A stretch of DNA of 64,000 nucleotides from Flavobacteriaceae bacterium PS02336 (GTDB lineage Bacteria > Bacteroidota > Bacteroidia > Flavobacteriales > Flavobacteriaceae), in assembly GCA_029960065.1 (NCBI GenBank), contig JASCOF010000007.1:1-64000 (forward strand). The letters run 5' to 3'. Both the position numbers and the translations under genes were made by a program. Numbering within the stretch: position 1 is the stretch's first letter; the number at the start of each line of letters is the position of its first letter. The notes below the pieces were generated by a model that was not told where the DNA came from, searched no databases, and saw only the letters and a program-made list of their open reading frames with translations. Below are positions 9,742-19,840 of the stretch, in pieces.

Positions 9742-11016
9742 ATGATTGCAAAATTGAATGAAAAAAAATCCTATCCATGGATTGTTGTTGGCTTGTTATG
9801 GTTTGTTGCTTTATTGAATTATTTAGACCGGCAAATGCTCTCCACTATGAAATCAGCGATGATGGATGACATTCCTGAATTGGCTAAAGCTGAAAATTTC
9901 GGTCTTTTGATGGCTGTTTTCCTTTGGATTTATGCGTTAATGAGTCCTGTTTCCGGAATCATAGCGGATCGGTTTAACCGAAAAAGAATCATCATAGGCA
10001 GCCTTTTTATCTGGTCCGGGGTGACTATGGCGATGGGTTATGCCACAACTTTCAATCAGATTTATATACTGCGCGGCATTATGGGTTTTAGTGAAGCTTT
10101 CTATATTCCTGCTGCCTTATCCTTAATTGCAGATTATCATCAGGAAAAAACACGTTCTTTTGCCATTGCGATTCATACCACCGGAATTTATTTAGGACAG
10201 GCACTCGGTGGTTTTGGGGCTACTATTTCTAAGTATTTTTCCTGGCATTTCAGCTTTCACTCCGTAGGTTTATTCGGTGTGCTTTACAGTTTAATACTTA
10301 TATTTTTTATACAAGAAAAGAAAACGTACTTCTTAGATCCCACAAAAAAATCTTCTGTGCGCAGTGAATTCAGGCAGATGTCCAAAGGATTGGGAATATT
10401 ATTCGGTAATATCTCCTTTTGGGTTTTGCTCTTTTATTTCTCTACACCAAGTTTACCGGGCTGGGCGGCCAAAAACTGGTTACCTACCTTATTTACTGAA
10501 ACTTTACATTTAGACATGTCTCTGGCGGGACCAATTGCAACGATAACCATTTCGATGTCTTCCTTTTTTGGCGTTTTAATTGGAGGCGCCATTTCAGACA
10601 GATGGGTGATGAAAAATCTTAAAGGAAGAATTTACACCAGCGTTATTGGATTGTTTCTTACCGTCCCGGCATTGTTTTTATTTGGCTATTGCTGCGACAT
10701 AGCCCCTATTGTTTTTGGCGCTGTCCTTTTTGGACTTGGATTTGGAATATACGACACCAACAATATGCCTATTCTCTGCCAGTTCGTTGCTCCCCGCTAC
10801 AGAGCTACGGGATATGGAATTATGAATTTTGCAGGTATTTCAGCCGGAGCTGTTATCACAGAGTATTTAGGAAGAGCCGCTGATAATGGAGGCATGAGAC
10901 ACGTTTTTGTACTTCTCTTATTTGTTGTTTTTACTGCAATCGTTTTACAGCTGGTAAGCCTGCATCCAAAAACTATTGATATGACTGATGAGAATGAGGT
11001 TACAGATTCAATCTAA
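9742..11016 (+). CDS. MFS transporter, anion:cation symporter-like
   Basis: 424 residues with about 12 membrane helices. Helix 1 ends in LNYLDRQMLSTM and the loop between helices 2 and 3 carries the MFS signature GIIADRFNRKR, repeated in degenerate form in the second half (GGAISDRWVMKN). This N-terminus is typical of the ACS group that takes up hexuronates, glucarate or other organic acids by proton symport. No sugar-acid catabolic genes are adjacent, so the substrate cannot be assigned. It is a single gene, divergent from the CHAP hydrolase and convergent with the protease at 11134. Confidence 0.85.
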   Translation: MIAKLNEKKSYPWIVVGLLWFVALLNYLDRQMLSTMKSAMMDDIPELAKAENFGLLMAVFLWIYALMSPVSGIIADRFNRKRIIIGSLFIWSGVTMAMGYATTFNQIYILRGIMGFSEAFYIPAALSLIADYHQEKTRSFAIAIHTTGIYLGQALGGFGATISKYFSWHFSFHSVGLFGVLYSLILIFFIQEKKTYFLDPTKKSSVRSEFRQMSKGLGILFGNISFWVLLFYFSTPSLPGWAAKNWLPTLFTETLHLDMSLAGPIATITISMSSFFGVLIGGAISDRWVMKNLKGRIYTSVIGLFLTVPALFLFGYCCDIAPIVFGAVLFGLGFGIYDTNNMPILCQFVAPRYRATGYGIMNFAGISAGAVITEYLGRAADNGGMRHVFVLLLFVVFTAIVLQLVSLHPKTIDMTDENEVTDSI

Positions 11017-11133
11017 AAAAGAGAAAGATTTGAAAATTAAATAAATGCTGGCCTCAAATTTTAATGTATTTTCAGGCTTTGATTTATCATAGAACGGTTG
11101 CCTCGCTCTAACCGATTTTACATGACAGACCTA

Positions 11134-11874
11134 TTATTTATCATGCTTTCTATTCTCGATAAAAGCTACTAAATTCGTTACCGAACATGGAGAGAAAAAC
11201 TTCTTATTTGAATCTGGATCAACTGTTCCATTTGAGACAATACCGACAAGTAAACCATTTTCATCTACTAATGGAGCTCCGCTAAGTCCTCCGAATTTCT
11301 CCGGTACAAGAATATCTTTTAATAAAATACGATTTGAAATTGTTTTATAATATTCAAATTCATATACCCTTTGAGGTCCATTTTCCATCGTTCTGGTCCA
11401 GCCTACAACATATAATTTTTCTCCCTGAATTAAAGGCGTCTTTCTTATTTCCAAAGGTATAATATTGGAAGAGTTTTCTTTTATGGAAAATACCAGCCAG
11501 TCATTGTCATAAGTTGACTTGGCTTCCAATTTCTCAGACTTGTCTTCATTTAATAATTTATCACAAATTACAATTTCGGACTTATTGTTTAATGGGTATA
11601 ATATCCAATTTTTAATATAGCTTTCCAACGACAAAGTTGTCATACTTTCAGGTTTAATAATCTTAAGTAGATGTTTTGCTGTAACTGCAAATGTTTCATT
11701 ATTATATTTTAAAAGAAAGCCGCAGCTGAATTTTGGCTGATCGTATTTCGGGTTTGTAAATTCGATCCCATTCACCAAAGCTATTTCTTTAAATACTTTA
11801 TTTGAAGAAATCTCTTGTCCGAAGCAACCTACTGTCCATAAAGTTGCGATAGCAAAAAAAAGTTTAAATTTCAT
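11134..11874 (-). CDS. Exported trypsin-like serine protease
   Basis: About 246 residues from the ATG at 11874; an upstream GTG would add 8 residues before the signal peptide MKFKLFFAIATLWTVGCFGQ. The catalytic triad is readable: His68 in VTAKHLL, Asp125 in DNDWLVF and Ser198 in GGLSGAPLVD. This is a trypsin/HtrA-like fold without PDZ domains, so probably a small periplasmic or secreted protease. The possible lipobox VGC could make it a lipoprotein. It stands alone, about 95 bp from the GLPGLI gene. Confidence 0.8.
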   Translation of the reverse strand: MKFKLFFAIATLWTVGCFGQEISSNKVFKEIALVNGIEFTNPKYDQPKFSCGFLLKYNNETFAVTAKHLLKIIKPESMTTLSLESYIKNWILYPLNNKSEIVICDKLLNEDKSEKLEAKSTYDNDWLVFSIKENSSNIIPLEIRKTPLIQGEKLYVVGWTRTMENGPQRVYEFEYYKTISNRILLKDILVPEKFGGLSGAPLVDENGLLVGIVSNGTVDPDSNKKFFSPCSVTNLVAFIENRKHDK

Positions 11875-11970
11875 AATACTTCCAAATTTAGAGTTCACGA
11901 TCAGTCAATACAAAAACTTTTGTTTATGCTTTATTTATTTCTAGTCCCTGAACATATTTTTAATATCTTG

Positions 11971-12756
11971 TTACAAAGAGTACGCCTGCAATGTTTTTCT
12001 TGCCCATTTTCCCCAATCTTTTAAAGCATCCAAAAGTATTTTGTTTAATCCTTTATTGTCAGTAGGTTTACCTTTAATTGGAGGAGCTAAATCTTTGTCA
12101 GCAACTGGAATTTCAGTAACTTTTGTGGCAAACCATGTCATATTTTCATGTGGCAGAGCCAAGCCTAAAATTGTTCCGGGTAAGCCTGTAAAAGATTCAG
12201 GACCGCCTGAGAATGGAATTTGAATGGTATAATAGGCAACAACATAAACAGAATCGATAATCACAGCATTTGCTCTGCGGCATTCATAACCCGCAATTTC
12301 TCTGGTTTCATCAGTAATTTTCCAGTCAATTTTACGTAAACTATCTTTAACTAAATATAAATCATCGTAAACGTTTTTTTGGGTAATGCTGGTTTGCGTG
12401 TCTAGATCTGTGGCGATAACATTTTTTAAATTAGCCATTGCATCATCCGCAATCCAACTGTTGTTGCTTGGTGATTCATTGGTTTCCTCCCATTTATACA
12501 AACTTTTGTTTTTTGAAAAGCTGAGTGTGCTTTTTACAGTTTTAAATTGTGGATGATTTTTTTTATAACTTTCAAAAGCTAATTTATAATAACTCTCTGT
12601 TTCTCCTTTTATTTTTTTTGTAATCAAAGCGTACATATTTGATTTTTTTTCAAATTCGATTACACCATTTTCTACAAAGTGATCATTTTGCGCAAAAGTA
12701 TTGCAGCTTGTCAATACAATTATTAAAATTAAGATGCGATTTATTATTGTTTTCAT
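11971..12756 (-). CDS. GLPGLI family protein
   Basis: 261 residues with a signal peptide (ILIIVLTSCNTFAQ). The family motif appears as GLPGTILGL followed by a short conserved tail region (NMTWFATKV). GLPGLI proteins are Bacteroidota periplasmic or outer-membrane proteins of unknown function, often next to TonB-linked outer-membrane proteins. Here the start lies 4 bp after the stop of the 932-residue outer-membrane protein, so the two genes form an operon. Confidence 0.85.
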   Translation of the reverse strand: MKTIINRILILIIVLTSCNTFAQNDHFVENGVIEFEKKSNMYALITKKIKGETESYYKLAFESYKKNHPQFKTVKSTLSFSKNKSLYKWEETNESPSNNSWIADDAMANLKNVIATDLDTQTSITQKNVYDDLYLVKDSLRKIDWKITDETREIAGYECRRANAVIIDSVYVVAYYTIQIPFSGGPESFTGLPGTILGLALPHENMTWFATKVTEIPVADKDLAPPIKGKPTDNKGLNKILLDALKDWGKWARKTLQAYSL

Positions 12757-12760
12757 GGTT

Positions 12761-15559
12761 TTAGTTTTGTTTAATTTCTCCTCCGCCCATTTTGCTGAAG
12801 TCCCAGCTTACAGAGAACATAAAGTATCTTTGGATAGTTGTATAAGTACTTTGGTTGATATTTCCATTAAATGCAGAACGATTAAATCCTACATTTTGGT
12901 TCAAAAGATCTCTTCCCGTTATCGAAACTCTTAAATTATCTGATTTAAAGAATTTTTTGGTGATAGATGCATTCCATATAAAACGCTCAAAAGTTTCTTG
13001 AATCACTTGCGTTTTTCCATTATATTGATAATTGCCATCTGAGCTAATTTCTAGTTTGAAAGGTAATTGTATACTAGTCCAGAAATTTCCATTAAAACCC
13101 CAGCCATTACTATCACTATTTTCGTTGATGCTTGCATCAGCAACGTTGTAAGTAGGTCCGAAGCTGGTATTAAAATTATATTTTTTTTCTTTATACTTTG
13201 ATAAGTTTAAATTAAAGGAATAAGTTGAATTTTTAGTTTGATTCAGTTTTGTATTGATGTAATTATAGTTTACATTTTTGTTGGCGCTTAAACCAATTCC
13301 TGCGTTCATGTCTATGGCTTTGATTGTTTTACCAAAATTACTGTTCAAATAATAACTCGTTGTAACTTTATTTTCTAGGTTTACAAATTGCGAAATACTT
13401 TCTCCTCTATCATTTGTAATCACATTACTTATTATTGGATTCAGTGTAAAATTATACGATCCATTAACCGAAAAATATTGATTGCTGAGTACTTTATACG
13501 AATAATAATTTGCTCTAAAATTATTTCTAAAGGAAGGATCTAAATTTGGATTACCCAAAATCGTATTTAATTGGTTTAAATTATTTCGTATCGGCTGTAT
13601 TTGTTCTAATGTTGGCTGATCGGTGTTTCCGTTATACGACAAACGCAGTGATTCTCTTTGTTTAAAATTATATTGATAGTTTATCTGAGGCATGTAGTTG
13701 ACAAAATTTCGCTTAAAAGAACTATCTGTGTACACATCATATTGTTTAAAATTTACACCGCTAAATTTAGAACCAAAAGAAAAAACAGTCTTATTTTTTT
13801 TGTAATTAAAAATCGCTCCAAGTTGGTTTATCGTTTGGTCTAATTCATAATTATTACTAAAGATGGAATCCAAAACATTATAATCGCCATTTGAAGATTG
13901 ATTAAAAGATTTGCGATCCGATTTTCCGTTACTAATGTTGAATCCATAATTAAGAATTACAGATAGAGTTTTGGATAACGGTTCGGTATAGATTAAATTT
14001 GATTTAAAAGCTGTATTGCTAATATTATTGACTTTATTTTGATCGACTACTTTGGTGCTGTCTGGACTAATTACGGATGGTGTAAAAAATTCCGCTCTAG
14101 AATTTAAATAACCATTACTTTTGCTGCCTGTACTGGATTGGCTTAAATTAAGAGATAATGTTCGACCCGTTTTTTTAAGTCTTTTAGTTAATAAAGTGTT
14201 TATATTAAATATTTTATCATCCACATCGTTTGTAGTTGTCTGTCTCAAATTATTCAATTGGTTACCTTGTTCGTCAGTACCTTTTCGCATTTCTGTTTCA
14301 CTTGAATTACTATTTTTAAATAATCCGTCTACATTTAATTTTAAAGTTAAAGTAGTATCAATTTTAATTTCATAAGCTAGATCCAGTTTATTTTTAGTCA
14401 TGTTTTTTTCAAAACTCTTGTCTGAAGTATTATAAATACTGGTAGAACTTAAATTTTGCTGGTTAATATCATTGCGGTTACCTGAAAGTTTGATATCGCC
14501 AATTTTATAATTCATATTGATAGATTCTTTATCGTTGTTCCATTTATTGTCAAAATGAATTCCGCCGGTTTGAGCTACTGGAATTCCTTCACCATTAAAT
14601 TGTCCATCCCAGCTTTCAAATTCATCATTTCCATTGTTTGAAAAATTAATACCGCCGTCATCAGTTACTTGATAACCGCTTTGGCCATATTTATCTTTAT
14701 CTCCCCATCCTAATCCTACTTGTCCTGTATTGCCAAAAATGCCATAAGCTGCTAATTTTTTCTTATCCCAAAACTTATTAAACATCGCTTGACCTTTGTA
14801 AAAATTATCAGTTCCTCCTCCGAGTTCTAATTTCCCGAAATGACCATTTTTTTTGTCTTCTTTAAGTTTAACATTTAAAGTTTTGGTTTTCTGACCATCG
14901 TCAATTCCGGTAAAAGCGGCTTGATCACTTTTTTTGTCGTACAATTGCACTTTATCAACCATGTCCGCACGTAGATTTTTTGTAACTAAAGTGGGATCAT
15001 CACCAAAAAATTCTTCACCATCAACCAAAACTTTGGTTACAGTTTCGCCTTGAGCGGTAATTTTCCCATCCTTATCAATTTGAATTCCTGGGAATTGTTT
15101 TATCAGATCTTCGACTTTTGCATTAGGTTCTATTTTAAATGCTTTTGGATCAAATTCTAACGTATCTCCTTTTATTTTCATGGCGGCTCTATTGCCTTTT
15201 ATAATTATTTCGGATAGTAATCTTCCTTTATCAGCCAAATTAATTTTACCATAATCTTTGATTAATTTTGTGGAATCAACAGAAAATTGATCAACAAAAT
15301 CAGCATATTTGGGATAAGAAACCAGTAAAATAAATTTACCGGCTTCAATATTATTCAATTCAAAATAACCATTTTCTTTGGCTCTTGTAAATTTTACTAA
15401 AATGGAATCTTGTGCTCTTAACAAAGAGACTGATGCTTTCGTTAGAGTAGATTTGTTTATGGTATCTGTTACATATCCTTTAACTGTGCCTGATATTTGT
15501 GCCTGTAAAGTATTTGATAAAAAAAGAAAGCAACATAACAGTAGAATTGTTTGTCTCAT
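12761..15559 (-). CDS. Outer-membrane beta-barrel receptor with carboxypeptidase-like regulatory domain
   Basis: 932 residues. Signal peptide (LLLCCFLFLSNTLQAQ), then a carboxypeptidase-regulatory-like beta-sandwich (about 24-115; GYVTDTINKSTLTKASVSL), then a plug-like domain (FPGIQIDKDGKI...KVLVDGEEFFGDDP) and a long Asn/Ser/Tyr-rich barrel to the C-terminus. This is the TonB-receptor-like family usually annotated as outer membrane beta-barrel family protein. I see no strong TonB box. The ligand is unknown; peptide or metal uptake have been suggested for relatives. It is co-transcribed with the GLPGLI gene downstream. Confidence 0.85.
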   Translation of the reverse strand: MRQTILLLCCFLFLSNTLQAQISGTVKGYVTDTINKSTLTKASVSLLRAQDSILVKFTRAKENGYFELNNIEAGKFILLVSYPKYADFVDQFSVDSTKLIKDYGKINLADKGRLLSEIIIKGNRAAMKIKGDTLEFDPKAFKIEPNAKVEDLIKQFPGIQIDKDGKITAQGETVTKVLVDGEEFFGDDPTLVTKNLRADMVDKVQLYDKKSDQAAFTGIDDGQKTKTLNVKLKEDKKNGHFGKLELGGGTDNFYKGQAMFNKFWDKKKLAAYGIFGNTGQVGLGWGDKDKYGQSGYQVTDDGGINFSNNGNDEFESWDGQFNGEGIPVAQTGGIHFDNKWNNDKESINMNYKIGDIKLSGNRNDINQQNLSSTSIYNTSDKSFEKNMTKNKLDLAYEIKIDTTLTLKLNVDGLFKNSNSSETEMRKGTDEQGNQLNNLRQTTTNDVDDKIFNINTLLTKRLKKTGRTLSLNLSQSSTGSKSNGYLNSRAEFFTPSVISPDSTKVVDQNKVNNISNTAFKSNLIYTEPLSKTLSVILNYGFNISNGKSDRKSFNQSSNGDYNVLDSIFSNNYELDQTINQLGAIFNYKKNKTVFSFGSKFSGVNFKQYDVYTDSSFKRNFVNYMPQINYQYNFKQRESLRLSYNGNTDQPTLEQIQPIRNNLNQLNTILGNPNLDPSFRNNFRANYYSYKVLSNQYFSVNGSYNFTLNPIISNVITNDRGESISQFVNLENKVTTSYYLNSNFGKTIKAIDMNAGIGLSANKNVNYNYINTKLNQTKNSTYSFNLNLSKYKEKKYNFNTSFGPTYNVADASINENSDSNGWGFNGNFWTSIQLPFKLEISSDGNYQYNGKTQVIQETFERFIWNASITKKFFKSDNLRVSITGRDLLNQNVGFNRSAFNGNINQSTYTTIQRYFMFSVSWDFSKMGGGEIKQN

Positions 15560-16018
15560 TAATTGGTTTTGTTTTTTTTGAAAAAAGGCATTATAGTTCT
15601 ACTCTATTTATTTAGAAATAGAAATAAAATGCATTTGTTGTGTGATTTTTTAAGTAAGCAAAATTGTAGATTGCAGATTCTACAATAAAAATTGAAATAG
15701 TATCTTTTGATACAGACCTACTGAGGGAAAGAGGCTTAATTTTATGAAATTCATAATTTTTTTGCGTGGTTTTGGTTGTTAGCAGTATGAGTTTTAATGA
15801 TTTTAACTAATAATTATTACTGTAATAGTTAAATATCAATTTGGTTCAAAAGTAAATAAAAATACTACAATATTAAAAAAAGACTGTATTTATATTCTCA
15901 TGATTAATATCTAAATTAACAATACTGTTTTATTGCCAATAGAAAGGATCTTTAACTAAAAATAAAAGAGGGAATTCAATAATTCCCTCTTGTGATAAAA
16001 GCCAAGTTTATGCCATGA
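15560..16018. other. Intergenic region, receptor upstream region
   Basis: About 460 bp. No gene seen. It holds a small hairpin, ATTGTAGA/TCTACAAT (15663-15670 and 15679-15686), upstream of the receptor gene and the terminator of the next gene at 15966-15991. Confidence 0.5.
15966..15991 (-). terminator. Rho-independent terminator of the serine hydrolase gene
   Basis: Perfect 11-bp arms (AAGAGGGAATT at 15966-15976 and its complement at 15981-15991) with a 4-nt loop. On the minus strand it is followed by TTTATTTTTAG. It lies 28 bp past the stop of the gene at 16019. Confidence 0.85.
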
Positions 16019-17455
16019 CTAATTATTTTCTTTTATTTTCTCAATTTTTTCTATCATTTTTTCTGCGTTTCCGTTTGTACCGCCAAGTTTTATTGCTTTT
16101 GCATAGCTGCTTAATGCCAAATCGTACTGTTTATTAACATAATAGGCTTCCCCTAAACTGTCAAACAGATTGGCATTTGCAGAAAACTCTTTTACTGCCA
16201 ATTTAAATATCTCTATTGCCCCATTAGTTTTGCCGGCCCTTAATAGTTCATATCCCAACTTATTGAGTTCACCGGGGTTCTCAAAGCTGTATTCTCTCTC
16301 AGAATTTTTTTTCAGTAAATAATACGTTTCAATACCTTTATCTACCTCTTTAAGAGATTCCTTTCTTATGGCTTGATAAATAGATTTTTTAGGGATTTCG
16401 TATTCCTTTCCTAACATTAGACTGTGGATGCTGTGACCCAGATCCCAAACCCTATTCAGATTATTGGACAATAGGATTATCGTTATCTTGTTTTTAAAAT
16501 CGTTTAAGAAAATAGATTCAAATTTATACGATACTCCATTGTGCCTCTGCAGCTCGTCTTTTTCAAAGTATCTGCCAAGCGATCCGCCTTCGTCGACTGC
16601 ATATGGGTTTTCTAGCACTGTATAAAAGGATTTCTCGGATATCAGACGGTTGCGATTCATTGCTTCAATCCATTTATAGAGATCATTTGTATCCGTCCAG
16701 AGCCATCCGCTGATAAATTCCAATTCTGGACATCTCACATCATCCAAATCGTAACAAGACGTTCGATTTTTATAACCAGATTTCGGATCAAATACCGAGT
16801 TTGTCATTTTCAGTGGTCCAACTATATTTTTAAGGACAAATTCCTGATATGGCATTCCGGATACCTTTTCAATAATTCGTCTCTGTAAAAATACATTGCT
16901 ATTGTCATACCGGTAGGCAGTTCCCGGCTCAAACAGCAGACTGTCGCTGTTTTTTAAGATTTTCCAAGCCTCTTCGTCATTTTTAGGCACTATGGGGTCA
17001 ATTCTGGGAATGCCGCTCGCATAATTGATAAGATGTCTTATCGTAACTTTTTCTGACCATTTCGGCAATCCCAAATCAAATTTGGATATATTGTCATCAA
17101 GATTAAGAAGTCCGCGTTCAACTAGAATCATTATTGAAACGGCATTAAATTCCTTTGCGATAGAGCCAATATTGAATATTGAATTGTCGCTTAGGTGAGT
17201 ATTCTTGGTTTCATCGGTAAAACCGAATGATTTCTGATAGATAATTTTATTGTTTTTAACGATAAGCACGTTCCCATTGAATAGCCCTCTTTCATAAGAA
17301 GTTGTCATTAGGGAATCAATTTGGCTGAAAACGGCTGACTGCAGTGGGTTGGAATTTTGATGTGTTTTCTTCGCTTCTTTAACGTCACTTAATTTTTGGG
17401 CAGAAAGTACATTTGCAGATAAAATAGCTGCCACTAATAAAAACTTGATCTTCAT
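16019..17455 (-). CDS. Beta-lactamase-fold serine hydrolase with C-terminal TPR repeats
   Basis: About 478 residues from the ATG at 17455, which starts a clear signal peptide (MKIKFLLVAAILSANVLSAQ); the longer frame begins at TTG. The class C beta-lactamase/DD-peptidase family motifs are SIAK (Ser98-Lys101), YDNSN as the YxN motif and HNG as the KTG equivalent. The last ~90 residues form TPR-like repeats (NLFDSLGEAYYVNKQYDLAL). The protein is probably periplasmic. It may act on D-amino-acid peptides or esters rather than antibiotics, since the family is broad. The AraC-type membrane regulator gene lies 125 bp upstream. Confidence 0.8.
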   Translation of the reverse strand: MKIKFLLVAAILSANVLSAQKLSDVKEAKKTHQNSNPLQSAVFSQIDSLMTTSYERGLFNGNVLIVKNNKIIYQKSFGFTDETKNTHLSDNSIFNIGSIAKEFNAVSIMILVERGLLNLDDNISKFDLGLPKWSEKVTIRHLINYASGIPRIDPIVPKNDEEAWKILKNSDSLLFEPGTAYRYDNSNVFLQRRIIEKVSGMPYQEFVLKNIVGPLKMTNSVFDPKSGYKNRTSCYDLDDVRCPELEFISGWLWTDTNDLYKWIEAMNRNRLISEKSFYTVLENPYAVDEGGSLGRYFEKDELQRHNGVSYKFESIFLNDFKNKITIILLSNNLNRVWDLGHSIHSLMLGKEYEIPKKSIYQAIRKESLKEVDKGIETYYLLKKNSEREYSFENPGELNKLGYELLRAGKTNGAIEIFKLAVKEFSANANLFDSLGEAYYVNKQYDLALSSYAKAIKLGGTNGNAEKMIEKIEKIKENN

Positions 17456-17579
17456 TTTAATAAATTTTTCGGAGATAGAATTTGATTGATTGTCTAAAAC
17501 TTTCTGCAAATATGTTTTAAAATGGTTCAATACGCGACCGATTAAAAAAAGTCGAACTCATTTCTTGGAAAAAAATGGA

Positions 17580-18716
17580 TTAATTCGGGTCTTTTCTAAA
17601 ATCAGTCGGAGTTTTTCCGGTATATTTTTTAAAAGAAGAGCTAAACGATGATTTAGAATTGAAGCCTACCTTATAGAGAATTTCAAGAATGGTAATCTCT
17701 TTCTGCAGAGGATCTTTTAGTATTTCTTTAGCTTTTTCAATCCTATACTCATTTACGAAATCGAAAAAGTGCTTATTCATATACAGGTTAATCAGCGCAG
17801 ACAAATCTTTAGCGGGCATTTTCAATTGTTCAGCCAAATCCTGGATTGTCAATGAAGAATCCATGTAAGGTTCCTTTTCAATCATAAAATCTTTTAAGGA
17901 TTCTATCTGCCTATTTTTTTCCTCATCCAGTGCAGGAGTTGATTTCTGTTTCGAGACAGCATCTGCAATCGGTTTAAACTGGGAATTGATACCTCTGAAA
18001 AACTCCGGATTATTTAAGGCAGTAAACAGATACCAGCAAGTGCAGAATAAAAATGCAAACCCATCAAGAGTGACAATCCAAGCTCTTATTTCTCCCAAAC
18101 CAAAGATAAAAGTGACCAGCCACCTTAAAAGCACTATAAAATGCAAAGCATAATATAGAATTGTTACTCTATAAAGCGCATTAAGCAAAGAGATATTAGG
18201 ATTCGTGTAATTCTCGAGATAGACGGTTTTAGCTTTTCTAACCGCCAAAAAGGAAGCGATAAAATAAACTTGAAATAAAAATTCGAAAAGAAAATAAAAA
18301 AACTGCATGACAGGCGCCTGATTCATAGCGTTTATGAAACTCACTTTCGCGGCTCTATCCTCAAAATATATTCCCGACATCAAATACAAATTGAAAGCGA
18401 CAAACGGAATGACGTGCAGTAAATGCTTTGGTTTCAATCGAAACCCAGAAAAACAGATCGACAATGCATAGAGATAAAAAGAGGCTGGAGCCAAATAGTT
18501 GATGCTCCATCGAAATGCTTCGAGATTGATGTAATTAACGGGGAAATCACGCATCAAAAATTTCAATGCATCTGCAGCACATGCAAAAAGAAAAAAGGCA
18601 AGAAGACAATTTGCCAATTTATACTTTGTTTTAACTGTAAACAGAAATAAGGCGAGAAACAGCACCAAAAATATTCCTATAAGTGCCGCTATTTCCAAAA
18701 AGCTGTATCTGTCCAT
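17580..18716 (-). CDS. Membrane-anchored AraC-type transcriptional regulator
   Basis: 378 residues. The first ~230 contain about seven hydrophobic helices (ALIGIFLVLFLALFLF, FYLYALSICF and others); the last ~100 form an AraC-type double helix-turn-helix (TIQDLAEQLKMPAKDLSALI ... ILEILYKVGFNSKSSFSSSF). Such 7TM-HTH_18 regulators are common in Flavobacteria and are thought to sense a membrane or periplasmic cue directly. Being tandem with the serine hydrolase, it may regulate that gene, but this is inference. Confidence 0.85.
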   Translation of the reverse strand: MDRYSFLEIAALIGIFLVLFLALFLFTVKTKYKLANCLLAFFLFACAADALKFLMRDFPVNYINLEAFRWSINYLAPASFYLYALSICFSGFRLKPKHLLHVIPFVAFNLYLMSGIYFEDRAAKVSFINAMNQAPVMQFFYFLFEFLFQVYFIASFLAVRKAKTVYLENYTNPNISLLNALYRVTILYYALHFIVLLRWLVTFIFGLGEIRAWIVTLDGFAFLFCTCWYLFTALNNPEFFRGINSQFKPIADAVSKQKSTPALDEEKNRQIESLKDFMIEKEPYMDSSLTIQDLAEQLKMPAKDLSALINLYMNKHFFDFVNEYRIEKAKEILKDPLQKEITILEILYKVGFNSKSSFSSSFKKYTGKTPTDFRKDPN

Positions 18717-18889
18717 CGTTTTTTAACTTAGGCGCAATTTAAAATTTTAATGGGAAAGTCTAAAAAAGTATGGAAGATTTTATCCAAATTTTAAAAATAT
18801 TTTGTTCAAATGCTAAAAGCCCATCCACTTACATTATAAAAAAGAGACTTTTTAAATATCCCAAACCTCTTCTCCCGCCTGCACCATTT

Positions 18890-19137
18890 CCCGCTCCACG
18901 AATTGTTCTTAAAATAACTTAAACACGCTGCGCAAATGTCACTGACTTTGCGCTACTCCAAACAAATATATTCAAAAACGTAAGCGTCTCAAAGTCTCTG
19001 AATATAAAATGTTACCAAGATATGAAAAGGAAAAAGTCGGTGACTTTTGAGACGTTTTGTATTTGAAGCAAAAAAAATTGCGCAAAGTCAGAGACATTTG
19101 CCCAGCTTTTCATGAGGAACTCTTCGGAGAGCGGGGG
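18890..19137. repeat. Palindromic MITE-like element, copy 1
   Basis: A 248-bp element with imperfectly complementary ends: CCCGCTCCACGAA on the left, TCTTCGGAGAGCGGGGG on the right. Further inside it has ATGTCACTGACTTTGCGC against GCGCAAAGTCAGAGACAT and then GCGTCTCAAAGTC against AGTCGGTGACTTTTGAGACG. The whole element can fold as one long interrupted hairpin. A second copy at 19835-20106 is the same in orientation and order but has about 22 extra bases. No transposase is inside. Confidence 0.8.
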
Positions 19138-19192
19138 TTATAAAAGTAAAAGCCACTCCGTTAGGAATGGATTTGTTTATCTTTAAGTCGAG

Positions 19193-19759
19193 TTATTCTA
19201 AAATTCCTCCACTTAATTTCTTCGCTTCTTGTAATAAGGAATTACCAAGTGTGGCATTTTTAGTTAAATATTTACCTTCTAAATAGTACTTACCAAGAAT
19301 ATATTTAGCGTTTGGATGTTCCTTATCAGAAGCTTTTTCTAGATAATGTAGAGCCATCTTTCTGCTCTCTTCATCTAAAAAATCAATTTCAGGTAAGCTT
19401 GTGGATGAATTTTTTTTATCCAATCTTGCTAATGCCATAAATACATTTAATGATGCTTCTGAGTAATTCCATTTGTTTGAGACTATTATAGAATATATTA
19501 ATGAATTTTGATAAGAGCCAACTTTTACTATACTATCGTAAAGTTCTTTATCAAATTTATTGATTAACCTTTCTTTAAATTTTGGATTTAAATCATACTC
19601 ACTTTCTGCTTCAGTTAGGTGCGTGTCATTAAATTCAGCAACATACTTTTTTTCATAATCTCTAACTGCTGAATTAGTAATATAATCAGTATAGTATTTT
19701 AATGCTATCACTAAAACAATTAGACTAAGAGCAATGCTTAAAAACAATTTTCTTTTCAT
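19193..19759 (-). CDS. Membrane-anchored Sel1-like repeat protein
   Basis: 188 residues. One N-terminal hydrophobic helix (LSIALSLIVLVIALKYY) is followed by a soluble helical domain. The C-terminal ~50 residues match the Sel1/TPR-like pattern (ALHYLEKASDKEHPNAKYIL GKYYLEGK), suggesting a protein-interaction scaffold outside the inner membrane. The gene is bracketed by two same-orientation copies of a palindromic element (18890-19137 and 19835-20106), so it could have been moved or duplicated with them. Confidence 0.65.
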   Translation of the reverse strand: MKRKLFLSIALSLIVLVIALKYYTDYITNSAVRDYEKKYVAEFNDTHLTEAESEYDLNPKFKERLINKFDKELYDSIVKVGSYQNSLIYSIIVSNKWNYSEASLNVFMALARLDKKNSSTSLPEIDFLDEESRKMALHYLEKASDKEHPNAKYILGKYYLEGKYLTKNATLGNSLLQEAKKLSGGILE

Positions 19760-19765
19760 GATTTT

Positions 19766-19840
19766 TTAAATTAATTTTTTCTTACTTAGATTCTGCAATA
19801 TCTTTAAAGTTACTGGGTCAATTTCTACAGGTTGCCCCCC
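19766..19840 (-). pseudogene. Possible 3' remnant of an interrupted gene
   Basis: Between the palindromic element and the Sel1-like gene, the minus strand encodes QPVEIDPVTLKILQNLSKK plus two more residues and a stop, 6 bp before the next ATG. The composition looks coding and the frame runs into the repeat, where coding sense is lost. One reading is that the element inserted into a gene and only its 3' end survives. The fragment is short and could be chance. Confidence 0.3.

Noticed and set aside
16019..17455. Antibiotic-resistance class C beta-lactamase
   Set aside because: The motifs fit the broad serine-hydrolase family with a TPR tail; nothing indicates antibiotic hydrolysis.
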